A stretch of DNA of 64,000 nucleotides from Sphaerochaeta sp. (GCA_022482495.1 JAKVPA010000004.1:62001-126000), one strand, 5' to 3'; positions 54,745-63,847 are shown, numbered from the stretch's first letter. The notes: generated by a model not told the origin, from the letters alone. Numbers and translations are program-made.

Positions 54745-55737
54745 ATGCGTCTGTTGCTGCTTGCCCTGTTTTGCTCCCTGTTCTTCTCCTGTGGCGCCGA
54801 AACCCCGGCGCCGCAGTTGTTCACCATCGTTTCGTACAACGTCCAGAATCTGATGGACGCCCATCTGGATGGAACGGAGTATTCCGAGTATACCCCGGAT
54901 GGCGGGTGGACGGATGCCGCGTACAAGGCGCGCCTGTCCCGTCTTTCCCAGGTGCTTCGCACATCGGAAATCCGTGATGCCGACGTCCTGGTCCTCCAGG
55001 AGGTGGAACATCGGGGCGTAATGGAAGATCTGATGCGCCTCCATCTCTCCCGCTCTGGATGGACGTACTTTGCCGTGGTCAAGGATCCCTCCTCTCCGAT
55101 CGGCATCGGCATCGCCAGCAAGGTTGAGCCGGAGTTCGTCCGCTCCCATCATGGGCACACTGGACGCCCGATACTGGAGGCTTCCTTTTCCGTGGGGGGG
55201 CAGCGGATCATCCTGTACGGGGTGCATGGCAAGAGCCAGATTGGGACGGATACGGAGGAGGCGAGGATTGACATGGCGCGGACCGTGGCGTCGGCGGCAT
55301 CAGAGTGGAACGACGCGCTGGTGGTGGTCTGCGGGGATTTCAATGAGGATCCGGATGTCTCACGGACGGCAGGGGAGCAGACGGCGCTGGTGCTGCTGGA
55401 TCTTCCTTCCACGGCGCTGTACACCCAAAACGGGTCGCTCCCCGTGACCGGCAACCGGAGCCGGGTTTCCGGGCCGGTGTGGTACAGTCCGTATCTGGAT
55501 TCCTCATTGGATCTGGGGAAAGGCTCCTACGTCTACCAGTCCGTCTGGCACCGGTTCGACCAGATGCTGGGGCAGGGAGCGCTTTTTGACGGTAAAGGCT
55601 GGGATTTCCTGGATTTCTCCATTCTCTCCCAGCCTCTGGTGTGCAACGCTGATGGAACGCCGTTTGCCTGGGACAGGACGCTCCTGTCCGGCTACAGCGA
55701 TCATTTCCCCATCAGGATTCGATTGATCGGGACTTAG
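54745..55737 (+). CDS. endonuclease/exonuclease/phosphatase-family lipoprotein
   Basis: The 330-residue protein has a lipoprotein signal (LLLLALFCSLFFSC). The EEP fold shows VSYNVQNLMD with the first metal Asn, DVLVLQEVEHRGV with the metal Glu near 92, VVVCGDFNEDP with the catalytic GDFN near 207, and a final YSDHFPIRI with the SDH motif. It probably cleaves a phosphodiester, such as extracellular DNA, at the outer surface or in the periplasm. Its 3' end overlaps the convergent rex gene by 26 bp. Confidence 0.87.
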   Translation: MRLLLLALFCSLFFSCGAETPAPQLFTIVSYNVQNLMDAHLDGTEYSEYTPDGGWTDAAYKARLSRLSQVLRTSEIRDADVLVLQEVEHRGVMEDLMRLHLSRSGWTYFAVVKDPSSPIGIGIASKVEPEFVRSHHGHTGRPILEASFSVGGQRIILYGVHGKSQIGTDTEEARIDMARTVASAASEWNDALVVVCGDFNEDPDVSRTAGEQTALVLLDLPSTALYTQNGSLPVTGNRSRVSGPVWYSPYLDSSLDLGKGSYVYQSVWHRFDQMLGQGALFDGKGWDFLDFSILSQPLVCNADGTPFAWDRTLLSGYSDHFPIRIRLIGT

Positions 55738-56371
55738 ACGCCTGCGGCGGGAACTTCAGTTCGTAGAAGATCTGCTCCAGTTCCAGCGCGATGTTGATGT
55801 TGTGGACGACCGGTACGCTGCCATCTTCCTGCTTTTCCGGTTTGAGGGTCACCGGGCTGAAGTTCAGCACGCCACGGACGCCGGCTTTCAGCAGACGGTC
55901 GTAGCTTTCCTGGGCTGCGATCTCCGGAACGGTGATGATCCCCACCTGGACCTTCAACGCGCTGACAATCTCTTCCAGACGGTTCAGAGAGTACATCGGG
56001 ATCGGGCTGGATGCATCCGTATATACATTGGGATCGTTGTCGAATCCCGCGACGACTCGGATGCCATCCGGCTCGAACCCGGCGTAGTGCATCAACGCCT
56101 TTCCAATGCGTCCGCATCCGATGATGATGCAGTTCTGCGGTTTGCCTTTGCCCAGGATCTTGCCCAGCACGGCGACCAGTTCGGGGATCTCATACCCACC
56201 CCGTTTCTGTCCGTGGATGGACAATTGGGAGAAATCCTTGCGCACAATGGCGGGGCTGACGCCTGCGGCGTCGGCAAGGTTATGCGCAAACACTTTTTCG
56301 AGACCGATGGTCCGGAGTCTATTAAGGGCCCTGTAGTATCGGGTGATTCGTACAAGTTGCTCGTTATTCAC
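55712..56371 (-). CDS. rex: redox-sensing transcriptional repressor Rex
   Basis: The 219-residue protein has an N-terminal winged helix (RYYRALNRLRTIG...ADAAGVSPAIVRKDFSQLS) and a Rossmann domain with GCGRIGKALMHYAGF near 85, typical of Rex. It senses the NADH/NAD+ ratio and leaves DNA when NADH is high. The start is GTG 56371 behind AGGAGG. It is divergent to the hydrogenase operon, which fits a role in controlling NADH-dependent H2 production. Confidence 0.95.
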   Translation of the reverse strand: MNNEQLVRITRYYRALNRLRTIGLEKVFAHNLADAAGVSPAIVRKDFSQLSIHGQKRGGYEIPELVAVLGKILGKGKPQNCIIIGCGRIGKALMHYAGFEPDGIRVVAGFDNDPNVYTDASSPIPMYSLNRLEEIVSALKVQVGIITVPEIAAQESYDRLLKAGVRGVLNFSPVTLKPEKQEDGSVPVVHNINIALELEQIFYELKFPPQASKSRSIES

Positions 56372-56475
56372 GTTCTTGCCTCCTGTTTATGTGAATCATA
56401 TTACATGAAACTGAAAAAACGGTCAATAAAATTCGAAGTTATTTCGCTGTAGGAAAATATGAAGGCGGAAATCAG

Positions 56476-56518
56476 TGTACAAAACCGTTTTGTTTTTGAT
56501 ATACTACCACAAAACCGT
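56476..56518 (+). promoter_or_regulatory. hydrogenase promoter with candidate Rex operators
   Basis: TGTACA (56476-56481) and TATACT (56500-56505) could be -35 and -10. ACAAAACCGT occurs twice exactly 30 bp apart (56479 and 56509), and the first copy continues TTTGT to make a near-palindrome between the two promoter boxes. The AACA/TGTT-like arms resemble Rex sites loosely. Confidence 0.55.
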
Positions 56519-56541
56519 GTAGTATCGCATTGGGAGGTTTC

Positions 56542-57015
56542 ATGTCAGAAAACACTGCAGAAAAGTTCTCTCCAGTGTTGGTGAATTACATCAACAGTTG
56601 GAAAGACAAACCGGGCAATCTGGTCATGGTGCTTCACAAGGTCCAGGAAGAGCAGGGATATATTTCTCGGGAGGCCGCCAACCAGGTTTCCGAGATGCTT
56701 TCCGTGCCTCTTGCCAAGATCTGGGGAGTCATCACGTTCTATCATTTCTTCAAGTTGACGAAGCCCGGCAAGCACAACATCCAGGTCTGTCTGGGGACTG
56801 CTTGCTATCTGAAGGGCAGCCAGATTCTCATCGATGAGCTGAAATCGTCGATCAATCTGGATGTGGGTGGAGTTACGGATGACGGTCTGTTTTCCTTGGA
56901 TGCCGTCCGTTGCCTGGGGTGCTGTGGGCTTGCGCCATGCTTGACCATCAGCGGAGAGGTGTACGGCAAAGTGACCAAGGACCAGCTTCCAGGCATCCTG
57001 GCAAAATACAGCTGA
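56542..57015 (+). CDS. hndA: NADH-linked hydrogenase subunit, NuoE/HndA-type [2Fe-2S]
   Basis: The 157-residue thioredoxin-fold [2Fe-2S] protein has the NuoE-type cysteine pattern: CLGTACYLKGS near residue 84 and later CLGCCGLAPC near 123-132. The N-terminal helices (LVMVLHKVQEEQGYI) are typical. It is the first gene of the operon, with GGGAGG before the ATG. Electrons pass from the NuoF-type subunit through this cluster. Confidence 0.93.
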   Translation: MSENTAEKFSPVLVNYINSWKDKPGNLVMVLHKVQEEQGYISREAANQVSEMLSVPLAKIWGVITFYHFFKLTKPGKHNIQVCLGTACYLKGSQILIDELKSSINLDVGGVTDDGLFSLDAVRCLGCCGLAPCLTISGEVYGKVTKDQLPGILAKYS

Positions 57016-57022
57016 ACGATGC

Positions 57023-57631
57023 ATGCACGTCTTCATCTGTGACTTCCTGCTGGACATCGTCCAGAATTCCTTTGAAGCGGGAGCCGTCCATGTCACGTTG
57101 GTCCTGAAGGAATCGGACCAGTTTCTGGATTGCACCGTCAAGGATGACGGGAAGGGGATGAGCGAAGAGGTGCAGAAGCGGGTGCTGGATCCGTTCTATA
57201 CGGACGGGATCAAGCACGCAAAGCGGAACGTCGGGCTTGGGTTGCCGTTTCTCTCCCAGACCGTACTTGAGACGGGAGGGACGTTCGATCTGCAATCCAA
57301 GGAAGGCAAGGGGACGGTGGTCAGGTTCGTGTTCGATCTTGACAACGTGGACACCCCGCCGATGGGGGATCTGCCGGGAACGTTGCTTCTGCTGTTCAAT
57401 CATCCAGGTGCCAAGGAATTTTCCGTGGAACGGAGTCTCTCCACGGTGAAGGGTTCCGGGTCGTACCAGGTGGGCAGAGGGGAGCTGGTCGAGGCGTTGG
57501 GAAGTTTGACGGACAGTGGTTCGCTGGTATTGCTTCGGCAGTTCCTGCAATCACAGGAAGACGCGCTGAAACCGTACATGGTGGATCATCCGCTGGAACA
57601 ATGGGAAACAAAAGAGGAGACAAGAAGATGA
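57023..57631 (+). CDS. HATPase-domain protein within the hydrogenase operon
   Basis: The 202-residue protein has the GHKL ATPase motifs: N box DIVQNSFEAGA near residue 11, DDGKGMS near 41, GLGLPFL near 72 and GKGTVVRF near 91. It has no phospho-acceptor His domain and no membrane helix. A C-terminal part of about 90 residues is unassigned. Genes of this kind are known in HndABCD-like clusters, with unknown role; control or maturation of the complex is a guess. It overlaps the next gene by ATGA. Confidence 0.82.
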   Translation: MHVFICDFLLDIVQNSFEAGAVHVTLVLKESDQFLDCTVKDDGKGMSEEVQKRVLDPFYTDGIKHAKRNVGLGLPFLSQTVLETGGTFDLQSKEGKGTVVRFVFDLDNVDTPPMGDLPGTLLLLFNHPGAKEFSVERSLSTVKGSGSYQVGRGELVEALGSLTDSGSLVLLRQFLQSQEDALKPYMVDHPLEQWETKEETRR

Positions 57632-58011
57632 CGCTTGAGGAATTGAGAAAGTTGCGTGAGGACAAGCAGAAGGCGATGGAGAAGCGGGACACCAGTGGAA
57701 AGGATGTCCAGGTCATCGTCGGTATGGGCACCTGCGGGATTGCCGCCGGGGCGAAAGTGGTGCTTGATACCTTTCTGACGGAATTGGACAAGAAGAACAT
57801 TTCCAACGTGTCCGTCACCCAGACGGGGTGCATGGGGCTTTGCTATGTGGAGCCGACGGTGGAAGTGATCGTTCCGGGAATGCCTGATGTGATCTATGGC
57901 AAAGTGGATAGGGCGATGGTCGACAAGATCATCGACGAGCATATCATTGGCAAGCAGTTGATCTCTGATCATATCTATGACCGGCCAGCTGCCGACATCA
58001 TGAAAAAGTAA
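57628..58011 (+). CDS. hndB: [2Fe-2S] ferredoxin-domain subunit, HndB-type
   Basis: The 127-residue protein has an N-terminal helix (TLEELRKLREDKQKAM). The thioredoxin-like [2Fe-2S] fold has Cys in GMGTCGIAAGA near 34 and in TQTGCMGLCYVEP near 70-74. A longer frame from 57601 exists, but ATG 57628 overlaps the upstream stop and follows GAGGAG. It is an electron-carrier subunit of the NADH-linked hydrogenase. Confidence 0.9.
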   Translation: MTLEELRKLREDKQKAMEKRDTSGKDVQVIVGMGTCGIAAGAKVVLDTFLTELDKKNISNVSVTQTGCMGLCYVEPTVEVIVPGMPDVIYGKVDRAMVDKIIDEHIIGKQLISDHIYDRPAADIMKK

Positions 58012-58023
58012 CGGGGGCAAGGA

Positions 58024-59811
58024 ATGGCGTTCAGAAACTATATTCTGGTGTGTGGTGGCAGCGGTTGCGAATCCAGCCACTCAGACCAGATCTACCAGTC
58101 ACTGGTGGATGAGAGCAAGGCGCAGGGGGTCGCGGATGCGGTCCAGATCGTCAAGACGGGATGTTTCGGTTTCTGCGAGCAGGGGCCGATCGTCAAGATT
58201 CTCCCCGAGGAAGCGTTTTACGTGCATGTCAAGCCGGAGGATGCCAAGGAGTTGATCAGCGAGCACATCATCAAAGGCCGTGAGGTCAAGCGGCTTCTGT
58301 ATGACAAGTCGCAGAGCCAGGCCCATGCCAAGGTGGAGGACATCAAGTTCTACCAGAAGCAGTTCCGCATCGTGCTTCGCAACTGCGGGTTCATCAACCC
58401 GGAGAACATCGACGAGTACATCGCCCGTGATGGATTCAAGGGGTTGGAGAAGGCATTGTTCTCCATGACTCCGGATGACATCATCAACGAGATGAAGATT
58501 TCCGGACTGCGTGGCCGTGGCGGCGCGGGCTTCCCCACCTGGATGAAGTGGAACTTCACCAAACAGGCGCCGGGAGACGTCAAGTACGTCGTCTGCAACG
58601 CGGATGAAGGGGACCCGGGCGCGTACATGGACCGTTCCACGCTGGAAGGCGATCCGAACAGCGTCCTGGAAGCGATGATCATCTGTGGCAAGGCGATCGG
58701 AGCCCATCAGGGGTACATCTACATCCGCGCCGAGTATCCGCTTGCCATTCATCGTCTGGAAGTGGCGATGAAGCAGTGCCACGAATACGGCTTGCTGGGC
58801 AAGGATATTCTGGGCAGTGGCTTTGATTTCGACATCGAGATCCGTTTGGGCGCAGGCGCGTTCGTCTGCGGTGAGGAGACGGCGCTCCTGCAGTCCATCA
58901 TGGGCAAGCGTGGCATGCCGCAGCCTCGTCCGCCATTTCCTGCGACCAAAGGTCTGTGGGGCAAGCCGACGGTGATCAACAACGTCGAGACATGGGCCAA
59001 CGTGCCGGTGATTATCGACAAGGGTGGCGCATGGTTCGCAAAGATCGGGACGGCGGACAGCAAGGGAACCAAAGTGTTTGCTGTTACCGGAAAGATCGCC
59101 AACAGCGGCCTGGTGGAAGTCCCGATGGGCACGACGCTCCGTGAGATCATCTTCGATATCGGCGGCGGTATCGCCCATGGCAAGAAGTTCAAGGGCGTGC
59201 AGACCGGAGGTCCTTCCGGCGGTGTGATCACCGAGGAATATCTGGATACCCCGATCGACTACGGCGCTCTGACCAAGTTGGGTTCCATCATGGGATCCGG
59301 CGGCATGATTGTCATGGATGAGGATGACTGCATGGTGGATGTGGCCAAGTTCTATCTTGGGTTCACCGTGGATGAGTCCTGCGGCAAGTGCGCGCCGTGC
59401 CGTATCGGCGGCAAGTCGATACTGGCGTTGATGGAGAAGATCACCAACGGAGCGGGAACGATGGACGATGTGGAGGCGATCAAGACGATTGGGCACGCAA
59501 TGCAGCGTGGCTCGCTGTGCGCGTTGGGTCAGACCAGCCCCAACCCGGTGTTGTCCACCATGAAGAACTTCCCTGAGGAGTATCGGGCGCACATCATCGA
59601 CAAGAAGTGCCCTGCGGGCAAGTGCAAGAAGTTGATTACCTATGTGATCAACCCGGACAAGTGCATCGGTTGCGGAGCCTGTTCCCGCAAGTGCCCGGTC
59701 GGAGCCATTGCCGGCGCCGTTCGGGAAAAGCATGTGATCGATCCGAAGGTATGTATCCGCTGTGGCGCTTGCCGTGAGACCTGCAAGTTCGGCGCGATCC
59801 TGGTCAAGTAG
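58024..59811 (+). CDS. hndC: NADH-binding flavoprotein subunit, NuoF/HndC-type
   Basis: The 595-residue protein has an N-terminal [2Fe-2S] thioredoxin-like region (CGGSGC, CFGFC near 10-52). The NuoF core has the NADH/FMN Gly-rich motif GLRGRGGAGFPTWMKW near 161 and CNADEGDPGAYMDR near 190. A SLBB-type region follows, then the [4Fe-4S] motif ESCGKCAPCRIGG near 452 and CALGQ near 500. Its C-terminal extension carries two ferredoxin clusters (CIGCGACSRKCPVG, CIRCGACRETC). It oxidises NADH or reduces NAD+ and exchanges electrons with the hydrogenase. Confidence 0.95.
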   Translation: MAFRNYILVCGGSGCESSHSDQIYQSLVDESKAQGVADAVQIVKTGCFGFCEQGPIVKILPEEAFYVHVKPEDAKELISEHIIKGREVKRLLYDKSQSQAHAKVEDIKFYQKQFRIVLRNCGFINPENIDEYIARDGFKGLEKALFSMTPDDIINEMKISGLRGRGGAGFPTWMKWNFTKQAPGDVKYVVCNADEGDPGAYMDRSTLEGDPNSVLEAMIICGKAIGAHQGYIYIRAEYPLAIHRLEVAMKQCHEYGLLGKDILGSGFDFDIEIRLGAGAFVCGEETALLQSIMGKRGMPQPRPPFPATKGLWGKPTVINNVETWANVPVIIDKGGAWFAKIGTADSKGTKVFAVTGKIANSGLVEVPMGTTLREIIFDIGGGIAHGKKFKGVQTGGPSGGVITEEYLDTPIDYGALTKLGSIMGSGGMIVMDEDDCMVDVAKFYLGFTVDESCGKCAPCRIGGKSILALMEKITNGAGTMDDVEAIKTIGHAMQRGSLCALGQTSPNPVLSTMKNFPEEYRAHIIDKKCPAGKCKKLITYVINPDKCIGCGACSRKCPVGAIAGAVREKHVIDPKVCIRCGACRETCKFGAILVK

Positions 59812-59824
59812 TGGGAGGAAGAAA

Positions 59825-61576
59825 ATGAGTGTGCATGTGAAAATCAACGGTGTTCCCGTCGAAGTCGAAGAGGGCACCAGTGTATTGAACGCCGCAAAGA
59901 AGGCAGGTGCGAAAATTCCGACGCTTTGCTACCATCCGGACCTGAAGGCGTTTGGCAGCTGCGGCATGTGTATCGTGAAACAGGAGGGCAACTCGAAGAT
60001 CCTTCGCGCCTGCGCCTCCCCGGTTGCTGAAGGGATGTCCATCATCACCAACGATCCGGAACTGTACTCTGTACGGAAGACGATCCTGGAGTTGACGCTC
60101 TCCACCCATCCGTCCACCTGTCTTACCTGCATCCGTAACGGGAAATGCAGTCTGCAGGACATGGCGGCGGAGTTTGGCATCCGCGAGCAGCCGTACCAGC
60201 CCAGGGTGAACATCCAGGCGCCGGTGGACGACTCAACCCCGTCCATCGTGCTGGATCCGAAGAAGTGCATCAAGTGCGGTCGGTGCGTCCAGGTCTGCCA
60301 GGACCTGCAGGGAACCTTCGCGTTGGAGTTCATCGGTCGTGGGTCCAACACGGTGATGGCGCCGGCAGCGATGCTTTCGCTGAATGACAGCCCGTGCATC
60401 AAATGCGGACAGTGCGCCGCGCACTGCCCGGTCGGAGCGATCTATGAAAAGGATGACACCGGCAAGATGATCTCCGCCGTCGCCGATCCCGAGAAGATCG
60501 TGGTCGCCGAGATCGCGCCGTCCGTCCGTGTCAGCCTCTCCGAGGAATTCGGCTTGAGGCCGGGAACGCTTTCGACGAAGAAGATCTACACGGCGCTCCG
60601 CAGGCTTGGGGTGGATTACGTGGAAGACACCAACTTCGGCGCGGATGTCACCATCATGGAGGAAGGGTACGAGCTGGTGCATCGGCTGACCACTCCGGGA
60701 AGCGTGCTTCCCCAGTTTACCTCCTGCTGTCCGGCATGGGTGGACTACGCGGAGAAGTACTATCCCGATTTGATCGAGAACCTTTCCTCGACGAAGAGCC
60801 CGATGCAGATTCAGGGGCCGATCACCAAGACTTATTTCGCCAAACAGAAGGGAATCGATCCCGCGAAGATTTATACGGTGGCCATCATGCCGTGCACAGC
60901 GAAGAAATTTGAGGCGGTGCGGGATGATCACATGTATTCCAGCGGGTATCAGGATACCGATCTGGTGCTGACCACCCGGGAGCTTGCCCGGATGATCAAG
61001 GCGGCGGGAATCGACTTCAACAATCTTCCGGAGACCGAGGCGGATGATCCGCTTGGGGAATACTCTGGCGGAGGCACGATCTTCGGAGCCACCGGTGGTG
61101 TGATGGAGGCTGCGATCCGCACGGCGTACTACGCCGTCACCGGAGAGAACCTGAAGGACGTCAACGTCACCTCGGTACGTGGCATCAAGGAAGTGAAGAA
61201 AGGCGAAGTGGACATCAAGGGACGGAAGGTTCGGGTGGCGGTCGTCCATGGCATGGTAAATGCCCAGGAAATCCTCGAGGAAGTGCGGGAGTGCAAGAAA
61301 GCCGGCAAACCGGCGCCGTATGACTTCGTGGAATTCATGGCGTGCCGTGGTGGATGTGTGGCTGGTGGCGGACAACCGTACGGTGCGGATGATGAGGTGC
61401 GCAAGGAGCGCGCGGCGGGTCTGTATCAGGATGATACGGATGATCCGGTACGCTGCTGCCATGACAACCCCTCCATCAAGAAGCTGTACAAGGAGTTCCT
61501 GGGCGCTCCGCTTTCCGAGTTGAGCGAGAAGTATTTGCACACGGCATACAAACAGGTGCCTGTGTACAAAGCGTGA
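59825..61576 (+). CDS. hndD: [FeFe] hydrogenase catalytic subunit, HndD/HydA type
   Basis: The 583-residue protein has an N-terminal [2Fe-2S] ferredoxin domain (CYHPD, CGMC near 35-49), a His/Cys [4Fe-4S] site (HPSTCLTCIRNGKC near 95), two [4Fe-4S] clusters (CIKCGRCVQVC, CIKCGQCAAHCPVG), and the H domain. H-cluster motifs are TSCCPAW, MPCTAKKFE and FMACRGGCVAGGGQP. The first has Ala where most have Gly, and the third has Arg after Cys. Such M3-type enzymes can bifurcate electrons between NAD(H) and ferredoxin in complexes like this. Maturases (HydEFG) are not in this window. Confidence 0.95.
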   Translation: MSVHVKINGVPVEVEEGTSVLNAAKKAGAKIPTLCYHPDLKAFGSCGMCIVKQEGNSKILRACASPVAEGMSIITNDPELYSVRKTILELTLSTHPSTCLTCIRNGKCSLQDMAAEFGIREQPYQPRVNIQAPVDDSTPSIVLDPKKCIKCGRCVQVCQDLQGTFALEFIGRGSNTVMAPAAMLSLNDSPCIKCGQCAAHCPVGAIYEKDDTGKMISAVADPEKIVVAEIAPSVRVSLSEEFGLRPGTLSTKKIYTALRRLGVDYVEDTNFGADVTIMEEGYELVHRLTTPGSVLPQFTSCCPAWVDYAEKYYPDLIENLSSTKSPMQIQGPITKTYFAKQKGIDPAKIYTVAIMPCTAKKFEAVRDDHMYSSGYQDTDLVLTTRELARMIKAAGIDFNNLPETEADDPLGEYSGGGTIFGATGGVMEAAIRTAYYAVTGENLKDVNVTSVRGIKEVKKGEVDIKGRKVRVAVVHGMVNAQEILEEVRECKKAGKPAPYDFVEFMACRGGCVAGGGQPYGADDEVRKERAAGLYQDDTDDPVRCCHDNPSIKKLYKEFLGAPLSELSEKYLHTAYKQVPVYKA

Positions 61577-61597
61577 CAGGAAAGAAGCAAGATATTG

Positions 61598-61626
61598 GGG
61601 CTGCCGATCGGCAGCCCCTTTTTTGA
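61598..61626 (+). terminator. terminator after the hydrogenase operon
   Basis: A perfect 22-base palindrome (GGGGCTGCCGA and its complement) is followed by six T. Confidence 0.9.
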
Positions 61627-61643
61627 TCACGCTGACTGAGGTG

Positions 61644-63764
61644 TTACTCGGAATCCGTTGGGATGCGGAGCACCCAAAGGGTGTCGGAACTGTCGCTGGT
61701 GAGCAACATGACCGATTGGTCGGCGGAGAGCACCATTTCGTTGGGGACGAATGAGCCGAGTGAGATGGAACCAAGGAATCCCAGCTCTCCGTTGGCATAC
61801 CTGCATGCCAGCAGGTTTCCGCTGCCGGTTGCCAGGACATACAGTGTTTCTCCATCCGGGGTCTGGAGCAGTTGGGTGACCCCTTGCAGGGCTTGGCCCC
61901 CAAGCTCGGAATCTCCACCCATATAGAGATTTCCATTGGAGAATCCCGTAATGGGGGAGGAGAAATCGGCGTTAATCATCGTCAACGTCGTTTCGGTTCC
62001 TACAAGGAGCGTGGTGGAGTCGACCATCGTCGCCACCGTAATGTCTTCCAGACCGAGGAGTCCGTTGTGGAAGGTGGAGAGGGGTTGCAACAGAAGGGAG
62101 AGGATTTCTTCGTACCGTTTGGAAACGATCACCAGGTCCTTGGAGGTGTCCACCGCGGTCAAAAAGTTGTTGTCCGCGGATACATTCACCTCATCAAAGG
62201 ATGAAGGCCGCATCGTCTGGGTCTTGTCCACATTGGAAACGTCTTTTGCCCAATAGGCGGATGTATAGAACATCGTCTCTGTGGTCGTTGCGTCCGGATG
62301 ATAGACGGTGGTGACATTGGGCTCTGCCGGGGTGGTGTTTGGTGTGGAAAGATAGACGAAACCATCTTTCCGGTCGATGGCGATGCGTCCCAGTTCCACA
62401 ATCGTATCAAACGGTCCGGTACTGTTTGGATACTCCCATGCGTTGTTGTTGGACTCGCAGATTTTCGTCAGCGTGGACGAGGTTGGGGAATAGGAATACT
62501 TGGTGACTTTGGGACCGTTGTTGTCGGCAATGTACACGTAATCCCGGTCGGTATCCACCGCGATGTCCACGATGTTGGTCAGTGTGAAGGTGCTGTTCGA
62601 GGCGGAATAGGTGGTGACTACCTGGACATCATTGCGGTTGAGCTGGCAGAGCTGCAACGTGTTGGTGTCTTCAGACCAAACCAGGAACTTTCCGTCGGAG
62701 AGGAATGCCGCTTGGGTTTTGCCGCCGATCTTCAGATTGTCTGTCCCATTGGCGATCTGCTTCATCAAGACCGGCGCTCCTGTGGTTCCCTGCAGTACGG
62801 CGTTGAATTCAATGCCTGCCGAACCGGTGGATCCCAGCAAAGCACCCTTGGCCATCACGTCCAGCCGATGGGGGCCGAGTTCCGGGGTGAACGTATAGGT
62901 GGAACCCGTTCCTACCGTCTCTCCGTCCAGAAACCAGGTGATGTCCAGCGGTTCGTCACCGGTGGCGTTGACGGTTGCCGTCACCGGAACGCCGGCTGCC
63001 ATCTCACTGTCGATGCCAGAGATGGTACATTCCACCGGCGTCCCCGCTTGGTTGACCAGCGTAATGGTTGATGGTACGTTGTTGGTCTTCTGCAGGTTGA
63101 CGGTGATTTCCGCGACGGCACTCACTCCATCCACCACTCTGACCGCTTCGGCGAACCCTGCGATCTTCTGGGTTCCCGAGTACAGTTTCCCTGATACCTG
63201 GTAGGAACCGGCTGCCAGCGTCGTGCTGAGGAAGCGAATGTATCCGCTCTCCAGCGTCGAGGTGTCCAGTGTCGGTACGGTGGTGGCGCCATTTTGGCTG
63301 GTGATGGTCAGTTCAAATCCCGGATTGCTGATCAACGAAGCGTCCCAACTGATCGTCAGGTCGATGGCTCCGGTACCTTTCAGTGTATCGAGCGTCAGCG
63401 TCGCCGTGGTCGCTTCCGGTTTGAGTTGCAACATGGTCGATCCTTCCACGATGTCCACACCATCTTCGTTCTGTCCCACGGCGGTGATCGTCCATTGGCC
63501 GATCAACAGGCCGCTGACCGTCACCGATGGTTTGGTGGTCGTGGTGGAGAAACGTGAATTGTCTGGTCCGTTTCCTCGTATTACAAACTGGGTGACTTCC
63601 AGCGGAACATCCAACGGAGCGATCGTTTTCGCTGAATACGCACTGGTTTCCATGTGCAGGGTCAGCGTCGAACGCTCCTCCACTTCGGATGAGCATCCAA
63701 AGAAGACGAGCAGGGTGAGGGCGAAAAGCGCCAAGGCTGTTCGCAAGCGTTTGTTTCGTGTCAT
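61644..63764 (-). CDS. large spirochaete-type lipoprotein, probable beta-propeller
   Basis: The 706-residue protein has a lipoprotein signal (LALFALTLLVFFGC). Ig- or beta-sandwich-like segments follow in residues 30-330 (VTVSGLLIGQWTITAVGQN; ITWFLDGETVGTGSTYTF). The C-terminal half has repeats such as IAVDTDRDYVYIADNNGP, IAIDRKDGFVYLSTPN and LQTPDGETLYVLATGSG, suggestive of a WD/YVTN-like beta-propeller. It is a surface or periplasmic protein of unknown function, probably species- or genus-restricted. The stop lies just after the hydrogenase terminator. Confidence 0.65.
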   Translation of the reverse strand: MTRNKRLRTALALFALTLLVFFGCSSEVEERSTLTLHMETSAYSAKTIAPLDVPLEVTQFVIRGNGPDNSRFSTTTTKPSVTVSGLLIGQWTITAVGQNEDGVDIVEGSTMLQLKPEATTATLTLDTLKGTGAIDLTISWDASLISNPGFELTITSQNGATTVPTLDTSTLESGYIRFLSTTLAAGSYQVSGKLYSGTQKIAGFAEAVRVVDGVSAVAEITVNLQKTNNVPSTITLVNQAGTPVECTISGIDSEMAAGVPVTATVNATGDEPLDITWFLDGETVGTGSTYTFTPELGPHRLDVMAKGALLGSTGSAGIEFNAVLQGTTGAPVLMKQIANGTDNLKIGGKTQAAFLSDGKFLVWSEDTNTLQLCQLNRNDVQVVTTYSASNSTFTLTNIVDIAVDTDRDYVYIADNNGPKVTKYSYSPTSSTLTKICESNNNAWEYPNSTGPFDTIVELGRIAIDRKDGFVYLSTPNTTPAEPNVTTVYHPDATTTETMFYTSAYWAKDVSNVDKTQTMRPSSFDEVNVSADNNFLTAVDTSKDLVIVSKRYEEILSLLLQPLSTFHNGLLGLEDITVATMVDSTTLLVGTETTLTMINADFSSPITGFSNGNLYMGGDSELGGQALQGVTQLLQTPDGETLYVLATGSGNLLACRYANGELGFLGSISLGSFVPNEMVLSADQSVMLLTSDSSDTLWVLRIPTDSE

Positions 63765-63847
63765 AGTGAGCCTCCGATCCCACTACCACCAAACCTGTGT
63801 GGATGCTTGAGATTTTTTACCGTCCATGATACAAGAGGAAGGAACCC

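Noticed and set aside
58099-59877. Long open frame antisense to hndC
   Set aside because: It is a shadow of the NuoF-type gene with no family motif.
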